Assembly (NCBI GenBank): GCA_030849945.1
Contig: JAVDKK010000001.1
Coordinates: 1,674,001-1,738,000, forward strand
DNA from: Schauerella fraxinea
GTDB lineage: Bacteria; Pseudomonadota; Gammaproteobacteria; Burkholderiales; Burkholderiaceae_B
Length of the DNA stretch: 64,000 nucleotides
Reading direction: 5' to 3'
The notes under the pieces were generated by a model that did not search any database, was not told the origin of the DNA, and saw only the letters and a program-made list of their open reading frames with translations. Shown in pieces: positions 35,228 to 43,826 of the stretch. The stretch's first letter is position 1, and each line of letters starts with the position of its first letter. Both the position numbers and the translations under genes were made by a program.

Positions 35228-35559
35228 GGCTTATTTTTCCGTGGCTTGCTCAATCTGCATCGACATTAACGGCCAACAGGCAAGAAAACTTTAACGATCG
35301 GAGGGGGTTTGAACCAACGATGTTCGTGATCGCATGGATCGAGTCTGCAAGGATCGACAACTGACACGCGGTGAAGCTAATCGGAAAAGCTTCGTATCTG
35401 CCTCTATGTCATGGAGATGCTGGAGCTGCCCAAAGTTCAGGCCAGGTTGGCTGATCAACAGCATTAAGTATTTCCCCTAATTTGACACAAAGTCCTCCTT
35501 AGGACACGATGTGTCATACAAAAATCGACGCCTGGATCTTCCGGGCACAAGGGGAAATC
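35228..35559. other. 332-bp divergent region at the island's right edge
   Basis: No gene is seen. The last 80 bases carry a nested inverted repeat (35483-35516) upstream of the TctC gene. GC rises again to the genomic level just after this stretch, so the island boundary lies in or near it. Confidence 0.5.
35483..35516. promoter_or_regulatory. Nested inverted repeat upstream of the TctC/aldolase genes
   Basis: Outer arms TGACAC (35483-35488) and GTGTCA (35511-35516) enclose GTCCT-CCTT-AGGAC (35492-35505). The structure ends 43 bp before the TctC start and is a candidate operator, perhaps for the XRE-cupin regulator encoded downstream, or a 5' leader stem. Confidence 0.5.
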
Positions 35560-36525
35560 ATGAATGCCTTTATCAAAGGATTCGCCGCACTGGCGATTGC
35601 TGCGGCCTCGTCGGGAGCGCATGCTGCTTTCCCAGATCATCCCGTCCGTCTAATCGTCCCGTTCGGTGCAGGCGGCATCACAGATATCGTTGCCCGCTAT
35701 GTAGGCGAAGCCTGGGGCACCGCCCTCGGCCAAACCGTGGTGGTCGAGAACCGCCCTGGCGCAGGTGGCGTAATCGCCGCCCAGATCGGCGCCACAGCAG
35801 CCCCCGACGGCTATACAGTTTTCATGGGCACGGTGGGTACGCAAGTCGTGAATCCGCTCATCATGAGCAAGCTCTCCTACGATCCACAGACCAGCTTCAA
35901 GCCCATCGGGTTGGTATCAGGGGCGCCGTTCGTGCTGGCCGTTCAATCTTCCCTGGGCCTGAAAACCTACGCTGAGTTCGTGACCTACGCGAAGAACAAT
36001 CCCGGCAAGCTCAATTTCGGCTCAGCAGGCAACGCCAGCTCGCCGCATCTCGGTCTGGAACTTCTGAAGCTCACCGAAGGCATCGACATCGTCCACATCC
36101 CGTTCAAAAGCGGAGTCGAAGCCGTCAACGCCGCAGTGGGCGGACAGGTCGATATGACGATGGACGCGATCCCTGTGGTGATGCCGCACGCGAAAAGCGG
36201 CAAACTGAACGCTATCCTGTTGGCATCGAGTGAATCGTTGCCTACTGCGCAGGGCGTACCGACCAACGCCGATGTAAATCAGCCGGCGTTGAAGATCAGT
36301 TCTTGGAGCGCGTTTTATGTGCCTGCTGACACGCCGGACGCGGTGGTGAACACACTCAACGCTGCTTTGCAGAAGGCGCTGGCGTCGAAGGCATTGCAGG
36401 ACCGCGCTGTAGCACAAGGCGTGCAGCTGTATTCAGGCGGGGCAAGTGAATATCAGACGTTTATTGCCGGTGAACGCGAGCGATGGACTGACATCGTTAA
36501 GCGTGCCGATATCAAGTTGGAATAG
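35560..36525 (+). CDS. Bug/TctC family periplasmic solute-binding protein
   Basis: The 321-residue protein has a signal peptide (MNAFIKGFAALAIAAASSG, cut AHA/A) and the TctC pattern VRLIVPFGAGGITDIVARYV and VVENRPGAGGVIAAQIG, with GKLNFGSAGNASSPHL mid-protein. ATG 35560 is chosen for AAGGGGAAATC upstream. These proteins bind carboxylates and often have no TctAB membrane partners, as here. It is followed by a class II aldolase and an XRE-cupin regulator on the same strand, so its ligand may be an aldol-type hydroxyacid. Confidence 0.93.
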   Translation: MNAFIKGFAALAIAAASSGAHAAFPDHPVRLIVPFGAGGITDIVARYVGEAWGTALGQTVVVENRPGAGGVIAAQIGATAAPDGYTVFMGTVGTQVVNPLIMSKLSYDPQTSFKPIGLVSGAPFVLAVQSSLGLKTYAEFVTYAKNNPGKLNFGSAGNASSPHLGLELLKLTEGIDIVHIPFKSGVEAVNAAVGGQVDMTMDAIPVVMPHAKSGKLNAILLASSESLPTAQGVPTNADVNQPALKISSWSAFYVPADTPDAVVNTLNAALQKALASKALQDRAVAQGVQLYSGGASEYQTFIAGERERWTDIVKRADIKLE

Positions 36526-36621
36526 CCCATATTTGGGTCACAGATTTTGAAGCATCACTTTGGTGCCTGCGCCCTTTAAAGGGTTGCGGGCGCCGAACGG
36601 TTTATGGATAAGGAGACGACT

Positions 36622-37404
36622 ATGCAAGACACGATGCTCATGACGAAGGACGACCTCGTTAAGAAAGCCCAGGCGGAGATGGCGAGCAAATATGCCGACG
36701 CGTCCTGGAGTTTGAAGGAGCGCGTGGCATTGACGTGTCGCATTCTGTTTGATGGCGGCCATGACTCGGGTCTCGCCGGGCAGATTACGGCGCGCGCGGA
36801 TGAGCCGGGTACGTATTACACGCAGCAACTGGGGCTGGGGTTTGACGAGATCACCACGAGCAATCTGCTTAAGGTGGACGAGCATTTGACGGTGCTTGAG
36901 GGCGAGCGAATGGCCAATCCTGCCAATCGTTTTCATTCTTGGATTTATCGTGCACGCCCTGAGGTGAAGTGCATCGTGCATACGCATCCTTTGCATGCGG
37001 CGGCGTTGTCGATGCTGGAGGTGCCGCTAGAGGTTTCCCACATGGATAACTGCACGTTGTATGGCGATGTGGCGTTTTTGGAGAAGTGGCCAGGCATCCC
37101 CGTTGGCAATGAGGAAGGGCGCATCATCAGCGAGGCATTGCAGGATAAGCGTGCGATTTTGCTTGCTCACCACGGCATGCTGGTGGCAGCCGAGAGCGTG
37201 GAGATGGCGTGCCTGCTGGCGCTGCAATTTGAACGCACGGCCAAGATGCAGTTGCTGGCCATGGCGGCCGGGCAGATCAAACCGTTGGACGGCGCGCTGG
37301 GTCAAGAAGCGCACGACTGGATTTTGACGCCGAAGCGCAGTGAGGTGGGTTTTGCCTACTACGCTCGCAAAGCCCTCAAGCATCACGGCGATGTGTTGAG
37401 CTGA
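36622..37404 (+). CDS. Class II aldolase/adducin family protein
   Basis: The 260-residue enzyme has the zinc-binding pattern of class II aldolases: HTHPLHAAAL near residue 120, then AHHGMLVA near 185. The fuculose-aldolase/decarboxylase fold is otherwise conserved (GHDSGLAGQITARAD in the phosphate or substrate loop). The start is ATG 36622, after AAGGAGACGACT; an ATG 18 bases earlier has no site. Members act as aldolases, epimerases or decarboxylases. Its placement after TctC suggests breakdown of an imported hydroxyacid. Confidence 0.9.
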   Translation: MQDTMLMTKDDLVKKAQAEMASKYADASWSLKERVALTCRILFDGGHDSGLAGQITARADEPGTYYTQQLGLGFDEITTSNLLKVDEHLTVLEGERMANPANRFHSWIYRARPEVKCIVHTHPLHAAALSMLEVPLEVSHMDNCTLYGDVAFLEKWPGIPVGNEEGRIISEALQDKRAILLAHHGMLVAAESVEMACLLALQFERTAKMQLLAMAAGQIKPLDGALGQEAHDWILTPKRSEVGFAYYARKALKHHGDVLS

Positions 37405-37466
37405 ACGCCTCCAGGGAAAAGCGGCAGGGCACTACAATCGGGCGACCCCTGTGACGAGCTGTGCCC

Positions 37467-38021
37467 ATGACCGCCATTTCCCATCGACTTAAAGCGCTGC
37501 GCAAGCAACACGCTCTTTCTCTGGAGCAGCTTGCTACGCGCGCTGGGTTAACGAAAAGCTATTTGTCGAAACTTGAGCGTGGCCTGGCCGAACCGTCGAT
37601 TTCGACGGTGCTCAAGCTGGCGCAGTCTTACGACATCAGCGTGGGTCAATTGATAGGCGAAGAGGCTTCGCTGGTTGACGACAACATCAGTGTGGTGCGC
37701 GTGGCCGATCGCAGTGAGCTGTCGGATGCGGCTAGCGTGAACGGCCACCGGTATCAGTCGCTGGCGGGCAAGCGGCCGTTGCGCAAGATGGAGCCGTTCG
37801 TGGTGCATCCGCCGCGCGCGTTTCGAGAACCGGATAGCACCTCGCCGCACGACGGCGAGGAGCTCATCTTCGTGCTCAAGGGCGCGGTGGAAGTGTTGCT
37901 GGGTGATCGGCTCGAGCGGCTAGAGGCGGGCGACTCGATTTACTTCGACTCCAGTCTTTTGCATCGCATGCGTACGGTGAGCCGGCAGATTGCTGAAGTG
38001 TTGGTTGTGACGGCGCACTGA
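37467..38021 (+). CDS. XRE family regulator with C-terminal cupin domain
   Basis: The 184-residue regulator has a helix-turn-helix (residues 5-58: LEQLATRAGLTKSYLSKLERG) and a cupin sensor domain with HDGEELIFVLKGAVEVLLGD. The cupin lacks a full set of metal His residues but retains one in SSLLHRMRT. Such proteins repress catabolic operons and respond to the substrate. It lies 62 bp after the aldolase gene on the same strand; the nested repeat at 35483 may be its operator. GTG 37461 is an alternative start. Confidence 0.92.
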   Translation: MTAISHRLKALRKQHALSLEQLATRAGLTKSYLSKLERGLAEPSISTVLKLAQSYDISVGQLIGEEASLVDDNISVVRVADRSELSDAASVNGHRYQSLAGKRPLRKMEPFVVHPPRAFREPDSTSPHDGEELIFVLKGAVEVLLGDRLERLEAGDSIYFDSSLLHRMRTVSRQIAEVLVVTAH

Positions 38022-38091
38022 GGCGCGTCGCACGGTCGCCGAAACAGCCATCCACTTCATTTGTCAGCCAGTCCCTTTTCAACGTCAACGT

Positions 38092-39000
38092 TTACGCCGA
38101 AGCCAGCGGCATTTCATTCTCGATCCACGCTGTGATCGACGTATGCGTGGGCTTCCAGCCCAGTTGCGATCGTGCATGTTTTGCGCGCACGCGGCTGTTC
38201 GAGCCAAACGAATACTGCGCATGACCGCGGCCCCATTCGACGGCGGCTTCGTCGACCGTCCACGATTGCACCGGGCCCAAGTTCAGACGACGCGCGATCG
38301 CGGCGCCAATCTCTGCATACGAGGCTTCGCCGTTTTCAACAAAATAGAAGCTGCCGGCGGGGGCGTTTTCAAACGCCAATAGGTACAAGGCAACCACGTC
38401 GTCGATGTGCACGTTCGACCATCGGTTGATGCCTTGGCCCACCACCCGCACCACGCCGTTCTTGCGCGCCTGATTGACCAACGGCGGGATTTGCACGCTA
38501 TCCGGATGCAGGCCTCGGCCGGTGCCGTAGATCATGGTGTTGCACAGCACGATCGAGCGGATGCCTTGGCTGGCGGCGGCGCGCACGCGTTCGTCGATGG
38601 CGTGGCGCGGGGCTTTTTTGGGTTCGACGATCAGGGGCGTGTCTTCGTCGAAGATGTTGGGCGAGAGCGCGTTGCCGCCTACGTCGTCGCCGATCACGCT
38701 CGATCCGCTGGTGTGGATCAGCGGGCGGCCGGTGCCTTGCAGGCCTTCAATGAAGGCATCGATGGCGCCGAGGTGATCGCTGTCGGCGGCGTTGATCACG
38801 CCTTCGGAGGCGCGTGCTTCGCGCGTGAGCAGATCGCTGTCGTCGAGGGTGCCGAGCACAGGCTCTATGCCCATGGCCTTCAATTGTTCGGCCTTGCTCT
38901 CCGATCGCACGAGGCCACGAACGGCATAGCCCGCGTCGATGAAGTGGCGGGCAAGCGAGCCGCCGATGAAGCCAGAAGCGCCGGTAATGAAGATGGCCAT
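38092..39000 (-). CDS. NAD-dependent epimerase/dehydratase family protein (extended SDR)
   Basis: The 302-residue protein opens with the Rossmann motif IFITGASGFIGGSLARHF. A TSGSSV block near residue 95 and a TMIYGTGRG segment follow, but the usual catalytic Tyr-x3-Lys is not clearly present at that position (TMIYG is followed by TGRG), so catalysis is uncertain. ATG 39000 is preceded by AAGGACATCGATC. The gene is upstream of and convergent with the XRE-cupin gene. Substrate unknown; related proteins act on nucleotide sugars or flavanoid-like compounds. Confidence 0.85.
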   Translation of the reverse strand: MAIFITGASGFIGGSLARHFIDAGYAVRGLVRSESKAEQLKAMGIEPVLGTLDDSDLLTREARASEGVINAADSDHLGAIDAFIEGLQGTGRPLIHTSGSSVIGDDVGGNALSPNIFDEDTPLIVEPKKAPRHAIDERVRAAASQGIRSIVLCNTMIYGTGRGLHPDSVQIPPLVNQARKNGVVRVVGQGINRWSNVHIDDVVALYLLAFENAPAGSFYFVENGEASYAEIGAAIARRLNLGPVQSWTVDEAAVEWGRGHAQYSFGSNSRVRAKHARSQLGWKPTHTSITAWIENEMPLASA

Positions 39001-39112
39001 GATCGATGTCCTTGTGTGTTTGCACTGTGAGGCGTTCAGTATGGTCATCGCAAGGGTTTAGAAACACCCGTCGCCGGGTCAAAGACTCTTGATCTGAGCG
39101 CAAGAGTCGCGC

Positions 39113-40234
39113 TTACTTCTTGCGCGAGGTTGAACGAGACTGTGATCGCGATGTTGGTTTCTCATGCGGCTTCGCATGTTGAATCGCGGTCGAAGCCTCA
39201 CTCAGACTTGCACTTGAAATGTCACCGGCACTCGCACCACTTGCTTCCGCACCTGCACCTGCGCTCGACCTCGCGTTTGTGCGCTTAACAGCAGCTCTCC
39301 GCCCATCTGGTAAAGGGGCATCGCCGTTACCCCCACGATCCCACGGCGCATCGCTCTGGCTGAACTGCTCGGCCAAATGATCCAGCATCAATCGCAGCAA
39401 CGGCGGCTGATGTTGGCGCGACAAGTACATCGCATGAATGTCCAACGCCTCTGGCTCGTAGTCCGGCAATACGTGAACCAATCGATTTTCGCGCAGGTCG
39501 GCACTCACCAGATACGTCGGCAGCAAGGCAATACCTGCGCCACGTAACGCTGCCTGCCGTGCCACGGTGGATTCGTTGGTCTGGAGCGCACCATGAAACG
39601 GAACCTTGATCATCTGCTTCTTCTGCAACAGCCGAAGTTCATTGCGTCCCACATACGCATGGCTGATACAGCGATGCTGTTCGAGCGACGCGGGATCGGT
39701 CGGTACGCCATGCGCACGCAAATACGCCGGCGATGCACACAACACTGATCGGCACACGCCCAAACGCCGCGCGACCAATGCGCTGTCTGGCGCGTTGCCG
39801 ATGCGTACGGCCAGGTCGATGCGTTCTTCAACGAGGTTGACGGAACGCTCCTGCGCCAGCAGCTCGATCTCGACCTTGGGGTGCCGCTCCAGAAATGTGG
39901 CGACCACGTCAGCCAGGAACGCTTGCGCGAAGGAGACGCTCGTGGCGATGCGCAGTTTGCCGCGCGGGGCGGTTTGGCGTACCCCCGCGATCGCCTGCAC
40001 ATCGCCAGTTAGGGCAAGTACGTCGCGGCAGCGTTGCAGCGCTTCGTTGCCGGCATCGGTAAGGCTTACGCGGCGGGTCGTGCGATGCAGTAAGCGCACG
40101 CCCAGCCACTGCTCCAGGCTTTCTAGATTGCGCGAGACCATGGCGCGAGACATGTCGAGCACGCGTGCGGCGTCGGTGAGGCTGCTGCGTTCCGCGATCT
40201 CCACGAACACCTGCATGGCGGTAAGGCGATCCAC
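39113..40234 (-). CDS. LysR family regulator with Ser/Lys-rich C-terminal tail
   Basis: The 373-residue protein is longer than the usual 300. The first 300 residues form a standard LysR: helix-turn-helix SLTDAARVLDMSRAMVSRNL, then an effector domain. The last 70 residues are low complexity (many Ser, Ala, Lys and Arg, ending RSTSRKK). It diverges from the MBL-fold gene across a 104-bp gap that holds a strong inverted repeat (40250-40285). Its likely targets are that gene and the NTF2-like gene after it. Confidence 0.9.
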   Translation of the reverse strand: MDRLTAMQVFVEIAERSSLTDAARVLDMSRAMVSRNLESLEQWLGVRLLHRTTRRVSLTDAGNEALQRCRDVLALTGDVQAIAGVRQTAPRGKLRIATSVSFAQAFLADVVATFLERHPKVEIELLAQERSVNLVEERIDLAVRIGNAPDSALVARRLGVCRSVLCASPAYLRAHGVPTDPASLEQHRCISHAYVGRNELRLLQKKQMIKVPFHGALQTNESTVARQAALRGAGIALLPTYLVSADLRENRLVHVLPDYEPEALDIHAMYLSRQHQPPLLRLMLDHLAEQFSQSDAPWDRGGNGDAPLPDGRRAAVKRTNARSSAGAGAEASGASAGDISSASLSEASTAIQHAKPHEKPTSRSQSRSTSRKK

Positions 40235-40249
40235 AATTAGCTCGATTTG

Positions 40250-40285
40250 GTAGATAAAGATTCAACAATTCTACTGTTTATCTAC
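40250..40285. promoter_or_regulatory. LysR-type inverted repeat in a divergent promoter
   Basis: GTAGATAAA (40250-40258) and TTTATCTAC (40277-40285) are perfect 9-bp arms separated by 18 bases. It is 15 bp before the LysR start and 54 bp before the MBL start. AT-rich dyads of this kind are typical of LysR recognition sites. Confidence 0.65.
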
Positions 40286-40338
40286 ATCTGTAGCTCTAAT
40301 AAAGTGGCGTCATTCCATCCCAACATCGAAGGTTCACC

Positions 40339-41229
40339 ATGAACATCCGCGCCACTACGCTCGCCAGCCTGATCGCACCTTTTGCTCTGACCATGGGTAT
40401 GTTGCCGCACGACGCGCAAGCCCAAACGCCGCCGCTCACCCTGCAGGTCTACAACGCCGACGCCGGAAGTTTTCATGTGAACGCGGTGCTGGTGTCGGGA
40501 AAGACGGATGCCGTGTTGTTGGATACCGGTTTCACGCGCGCCGATGCGCTGCGTATCGTTGCCATGGTGTTGGACAGCAAGAAAACGCTGAAGACGATCT
40601 ACATCAGCCAGCCCGATCCGGACTACTACTTCGGCATCGACGTCCTGAAGCAGTATTTCCCCGACGCGAAGGTCGTTACGACTGCGCCCACGTTGAAGAA
40701 GATCGAGGCCACGCTGGCCACGAAGCTTCAGGTGTGGGGGCCGCGTATGGGTGCGAATGCGCCGAAGTCGGTGCCGTTGCCCGAGGTGCTGCAGGGCGAC
40801 ACCATCATGCTCGAAGGCGAGAAGCTTGAGATCAAGGGCCTGAACGATAGCCAGCCGCATCGCAGCTATGTGTGGATTCCGTCGCTGAAGGCGATTGCCG
40901 GCGGCGTGAATGTGTACGGCAACCTGCACCTGTGGACGGCCGACGCACAAAGCGTGCAGGAGCGTGCCGACTGGAACAAGAAACTTGCCGGCATGGCAGC
41001 GCTGTCGCCTGTGACCGTGATTGCCGGTCATAGTTTGCCGGGTGTGGCGCGCGATGCGTCGCAGATTACGTGGAGCCAGGCCTACCTCGCGCGCTATGAC
41101 GTTGAGCTGCCGAAAGCTGCCAACAGCGCCGCGCTCATCGATGCCATGAAGGCCGCCTATCCGGATGCCGGCTTGATGGTGGCGTTGGAGATTGGCGCGA
41201 AGGTCAACAAAGGCGAAATGAAATGGTAA
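40339..41229 (+). CDS. MBL-fold protein with degenerate metal-binding motif
   Basis: The 296-residue exported protein has a signal peptide (cut near AQAQT). Its fold matches the metallo-beta-lactamase family, with VNAVLVSGKTDAVLLDTGFTRADA and GHSLPG at the C-terminal side. However, the metal motif usually seen as THxHPDHxFG is here SQPDPDYYFG, so the His pair and terminal His are lost. The His before Leu in IAGHSLPG remains. Hydrolase activity by the usual two-metal mechanism is therefore doubtful. It overlaps the NTF2-like gene by 7 bases and is divergent from the LysR. Confidence 0.85.
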   Translation: MNIRATTLASLIAPFALTMGMLPHDAQAQTPPLTLQVYNADAGSFHVNAVLVSGKTDAVLLDTGFTRADALRIVAMVLDSKKTLKTIYISQPDPDYYFGIDVLKQYFPDAKVVTTAPTLKKIEATLATKLQVWGPRMGANAPKSVPLPEVLQGDTIMLEGEKLEIKGLNDSQPHRSYVWIPSLKAIAGGVNVYGNLHLWTADAQSVQERADWNKKLAGMAALSPVTVIAGHSLPGVARDASQITWSQAYLARYDVELPKAANSAALIDAMKAAYPDAGLMVALEIGAKVNKGEMKW

Positions 41230-41630
41230 CGCCCGTGGTCGGCAGATCGAAGCTGCAGATCATTGGCGACCACTACGCGGCGTCGGCGCGGGCCGACATC
41301 GCGACGATGATGGTTGATGTGGCTGACGATGTGCGCTGGATCGAGATGGCGGGATTTCCTTGCGCAGGCGTGTGGGTGGGACCACAGGCGGTCGTGAACA
41401 ACGTGTTCGCGGTGTTGGGCAGGGAGTGGCAAGACTACCGCTTCGAGCTCGATCGCTTGATCGATGGCGGCGATCAGATCGTCGGCGTGGGTGCGTACAT
41501 CGGCATTTACCGGGCGACCGGCAAGCCGATGTTGGCACGCGCCACGCATGTGTGGACGCTTCGCAATGCAAAGATCGTGGCCTTCGAACAGTTCACCGAT
41601 ACGCTGCTCGTTGCGCGCGCGATGCAGTAA
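41223..41630 (+). CDS. SnoaL-like/NTF2 family protein
   Basis: The 135-residue cone-shaped alpha+beta protein has IGDHYAASARADIATMM at the start, then WIEMAGFPCAGVWVGPQAV and a C-terminal WTLRNAKIVAFEQFTDT strand, all typical of SnoaL/ketosteroid isomerase-like proteins. These are isomerases, cyclases or hydrolases of small polar molecules. Its start overlaps the MBL gene stop, giving translational coupling. The pair is probably regulated by the divergent LysR. Function unknown. Confidence 0.85.
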   Translation: MVTPVVGRSKLQIIGDHYAASARADIATMMVDVADDVRWIEMAGFPCAGVWVGPQAVVNNVFAVLGREWQDYRFELDRLIDGGDQIVGVGAYIGIYRATGKPMLARATHVWTLRNAKIVAFEQFTDTLLVARAMQ

Positions 41631-41744
41631 TCTCCACTGCGCCAAGCAGCCAGGCGCCAAGTAGCCACTACGCTAGGCGGCTCCTGCGCCACGCAGCCCC
41701 GGTGGCAAGATGCATGATCGCGCGCACCGTGACGGGTCACCGGT

Positions 41745-42731
41745 CTATTCCAACTTCGCACCCGAGGCGCGCACGAGTTCCGCGGCAATCGGCATTTGAT
41801 CGCGAACGAAAGTCCAGAAGGCATCGACGGTCATGGGCTTGGCCGTAAAGGCACCTTGCTCGCTGAACTGCCGCTGTACCTCTGGATTCTGCAGCGCCTT
41901 GTTCAACACGCCATTGAGCACCTCCAGTACGGGAAGGGGCGTTGCAGCGGGTGCCGCCAGGCCATACCAGGAGTCGGTATTGAAGTCCTTGATGCCCGCT
42001 TCTTCGAAGGTGGGCACATCGGGGAGCGCGGTCAAACGTTGTGGTGCGGCAACCGCGAGCGCGCGCAATCGGCCCGAGCGCACGAAGGGGACGGCGCCCG
42101 TGCTGAGAATCATGTCCACGCGGCCGGCCATGAGGTCTGTCATCGCCGGCGCGACGCCTTTGAACGGGATATGGACGATATCGATACCTGCGCGCTTCTT
42201 GAACAACGCGCCGTAAAGATGCTGGGACGAGCCGATGCCGCCGGATCCGTAATTGAGCACACCGGGCTTGGCTTTCGCCGCTTCGATGATGTCCGTCACG
42301 CTGCGATAAGGCGAGGCTTCGGGCACCAGCAGTGTGCTGGGCGACGTATTGATCAGGCCGATCGGGGCGAAATCTTCGATCGGGCGATAGTTCAACGTCG
42401 CATAGAGTTCCGAATTGAACCCGTGCGATGCCGAGGTGGCGAGCATGATCGTGTAGCCATCAGGGGCTGCGCGAGCCACGGCGTCCGATGCAATATTGCC
42501 GCCGGCGCCCGCCTGGTTGAAGACGACGACCGACTGACCGAGCGCCTTGGACATCTCAGTGGCAATCAAGCGCGCGACATTGTCGGCCGATCCACCTGCG
42601 GTCCACCCGATAACCAAGGTGATCGGGCGTTCGGGATAGGTGCCTGCCGCCTTCGCGATCAGGTGGGGCGCGATGCCGAGCGCGCCAAGCGCCAAACAGA
42701 ACGAACGTCGGCCGCGTACGGTGGTGTTCAT
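41745..42731 (-). CDS. Bug/TctC family periplasmic solute-binding protein
   Basis: The 328-residue exported protein has a Tat-like N-terminus (GRRSFCLALGALGIAPHL, twin Arg) and TctC motifs ITLVIGWTAGGSADNVARLI and VVVFNQAGAGGNIASDAVA. It is the last gene of a minus-strand set after a 2-hydroxyacid dehydrogenase and a LysR. The twin-Arg leader (NTTVRGRRSF) is unusual for Bug proteins, which normally use Sec. Its ligand is likely a hydroxy-dicarboxylate handled by the dehydrogenase, an inference from context. Confidence 0.93.
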   Translation of the reverse strand: MNTTVRGRRSFCLALGALGIAPHLIAKAAGTYPERPITLVIGWTAGGSADNVARLIATEMSKALGQSVVVFNQAGAGGNIASDAVARAAPDGYTIMLATSASHGFNSELYATLNYRPIEDFAPIGLINTSPSTLLVPEASPYRSVTDIIEAAKAKPGVLNYGSGGIGSSQHLYGALFKKRAGIDIVHIPFKGVAPAMTDLMAGRVDMILSTGAVPFVRSGRLRALAVAAPQRLTALPDVPTFEEAGIKDFNTDSWYGLAAPAATPLPVLEVLNGVLNKALQNPEVQRQFSEQGAFTAKPMTVDAFWTFVRDQMPIAAELVRASGAKLE

Positions 42732-42806
42732 GAGGGGTCCTCCTCCAGTGTTATCGTTCGATCGCGGCGTATCTGCGACGCCGTCGTCGTATTGGCATAA
42801 GCCCGC

Positions 42807-43742
42807 TTAGGGCAGTGCTGCCGTGGCGTTCAGGTGATCGAGGATGTGCTGTGCAGCACCGACCCCCATGCCGCGCATGCCGCCATCCGTTGTGCCGCCG
42901 ATATGCGGCGTCAAGACCGTATTCGGGGTGGTAAGCCACGGAGAATCGGTGGCCAACGGCTCGTGCACAAAGCAATCCAGGCCCAAGCGTGCTTGCCCCT
43001 TTTGGAGCAACGACTGCATGGCCGCTTCGTCGAAGAGACCAGCGCGTGCCGTATTGACCACGATGGCGTCGGAACGCAGTTGCGCCAGCTTGGATGCATC
43101 AAGCATGTTTCGCGTGTTGTCGTCCAAGGGGCAATGAAGCGATACCACGTGCGCCTGCGCCAGGAGCTCATCGAGGCTGACGCGTGTGGTGCCCTGGGGC
43201 AGTTCTTCCGACGACAGGTAAGGATCGCAAACGATCACGTTCATGCCGATCGCTTGCGCGATGCGCACGACGCGGCTGCCGATCGATCCGCATCCGACCA
43301 CGCCCAAAGTTTTGCCACGTAGCTCAATGCCCTGATAGGTATCTTTGTCCCAATGCCCTTGGTGCATGCGATGGTCGATTGCGGGAATGAGGCGGGCGCA
43401 TGACAACATCATGCCAATGGCGAGTTCGGCGACGGCTTGGCTGTTGGAACCGACGGCTGCTTTGACGGCGATGCCCAGGCGCGCCGCTGCGACCTGATCG
43501 ATCGTATCCATGCCGACACCGTGGCGGGCGACGATCTTGAGCAGCGGAGACGCCTTCAGTACTCGCTCGTTGAAGAGGCCGTACCGCGCCAAAATCGCAA
43601 CGGGCTTTTCTTCTGCACACAGTTCGCATAACGCGTCTTCTGTGATGCTGGCATCCGTTTGAATCACGCGATAGTCCGCCAGCAAGGCGAGCGCGTCGGG
43701 ATGGATTTTCGGTGCGGTGATCAGAATCGTTTCGCTGTGCAT
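42807..43742 (-). CDS. D-isomer-specific 2-hydroxyacid dehydrogenase
   Basis: The 311-residue enzyme has the NAD-binding motif LGVVGCGSIGSRVV (near 147) and catalytic residues Arg in NTARAGLFDEAA (about 235), Glu in CFVHEPL (about 264) and His in TPHIGGTTDGG (about 282), the standard triad. It lacks the ACT domain of true SerA, so a phosphoglycerate dehydrogenase role is unlikely; oxidation or reduction of a small 2-hydroxyacid is more probable. It is 76 bp upstream of the TctC gene. An upstream LysR gene on the same strand may be part of the operon. Confidence 0.92.
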   Translation of the reverse strand: MHSETILITAPKIHPDALALLADYRVIQTDASITEDALCELCAEEKPVAILARYGLFNERVLKASPLLKIVARHGVGMDTIDQVAAARLGIAVKAAVGSNSQAVAELAIGMMLSCARLIPAIDHRMHQGHWDKDTYQGIELRGKTLGVVGCGSIGSRVVRIAQAIGMNVIVCDPYLSSEELPQGTTRVSLDELLAQAHVVSLHCPLDDNTRNMLDASKLAQLRSDAIVVNTARAGLFDEAAMQSLLQKGQARLGLDCFVHEPLATDSPWLTTPNTVLTPHIGGTTDGGMRGMGVGAAQHILDHLNATAALP

Positions 43743-43826
43743 GGGTGCTTGGTGGTCGGTGCTCGGTGCTGCATTTTCTAATTCGTGGTCAATAGTCCGC
43801 TTGCAGCGGTGATGAGCACAAGCGAT

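Noticed and set aside
30625..35500. Possible prophage or integrative element
   Set aside because: Low GC fits transfer, but there is no integrase, recombinase, tRNA or flanking direct repeat that I could find.
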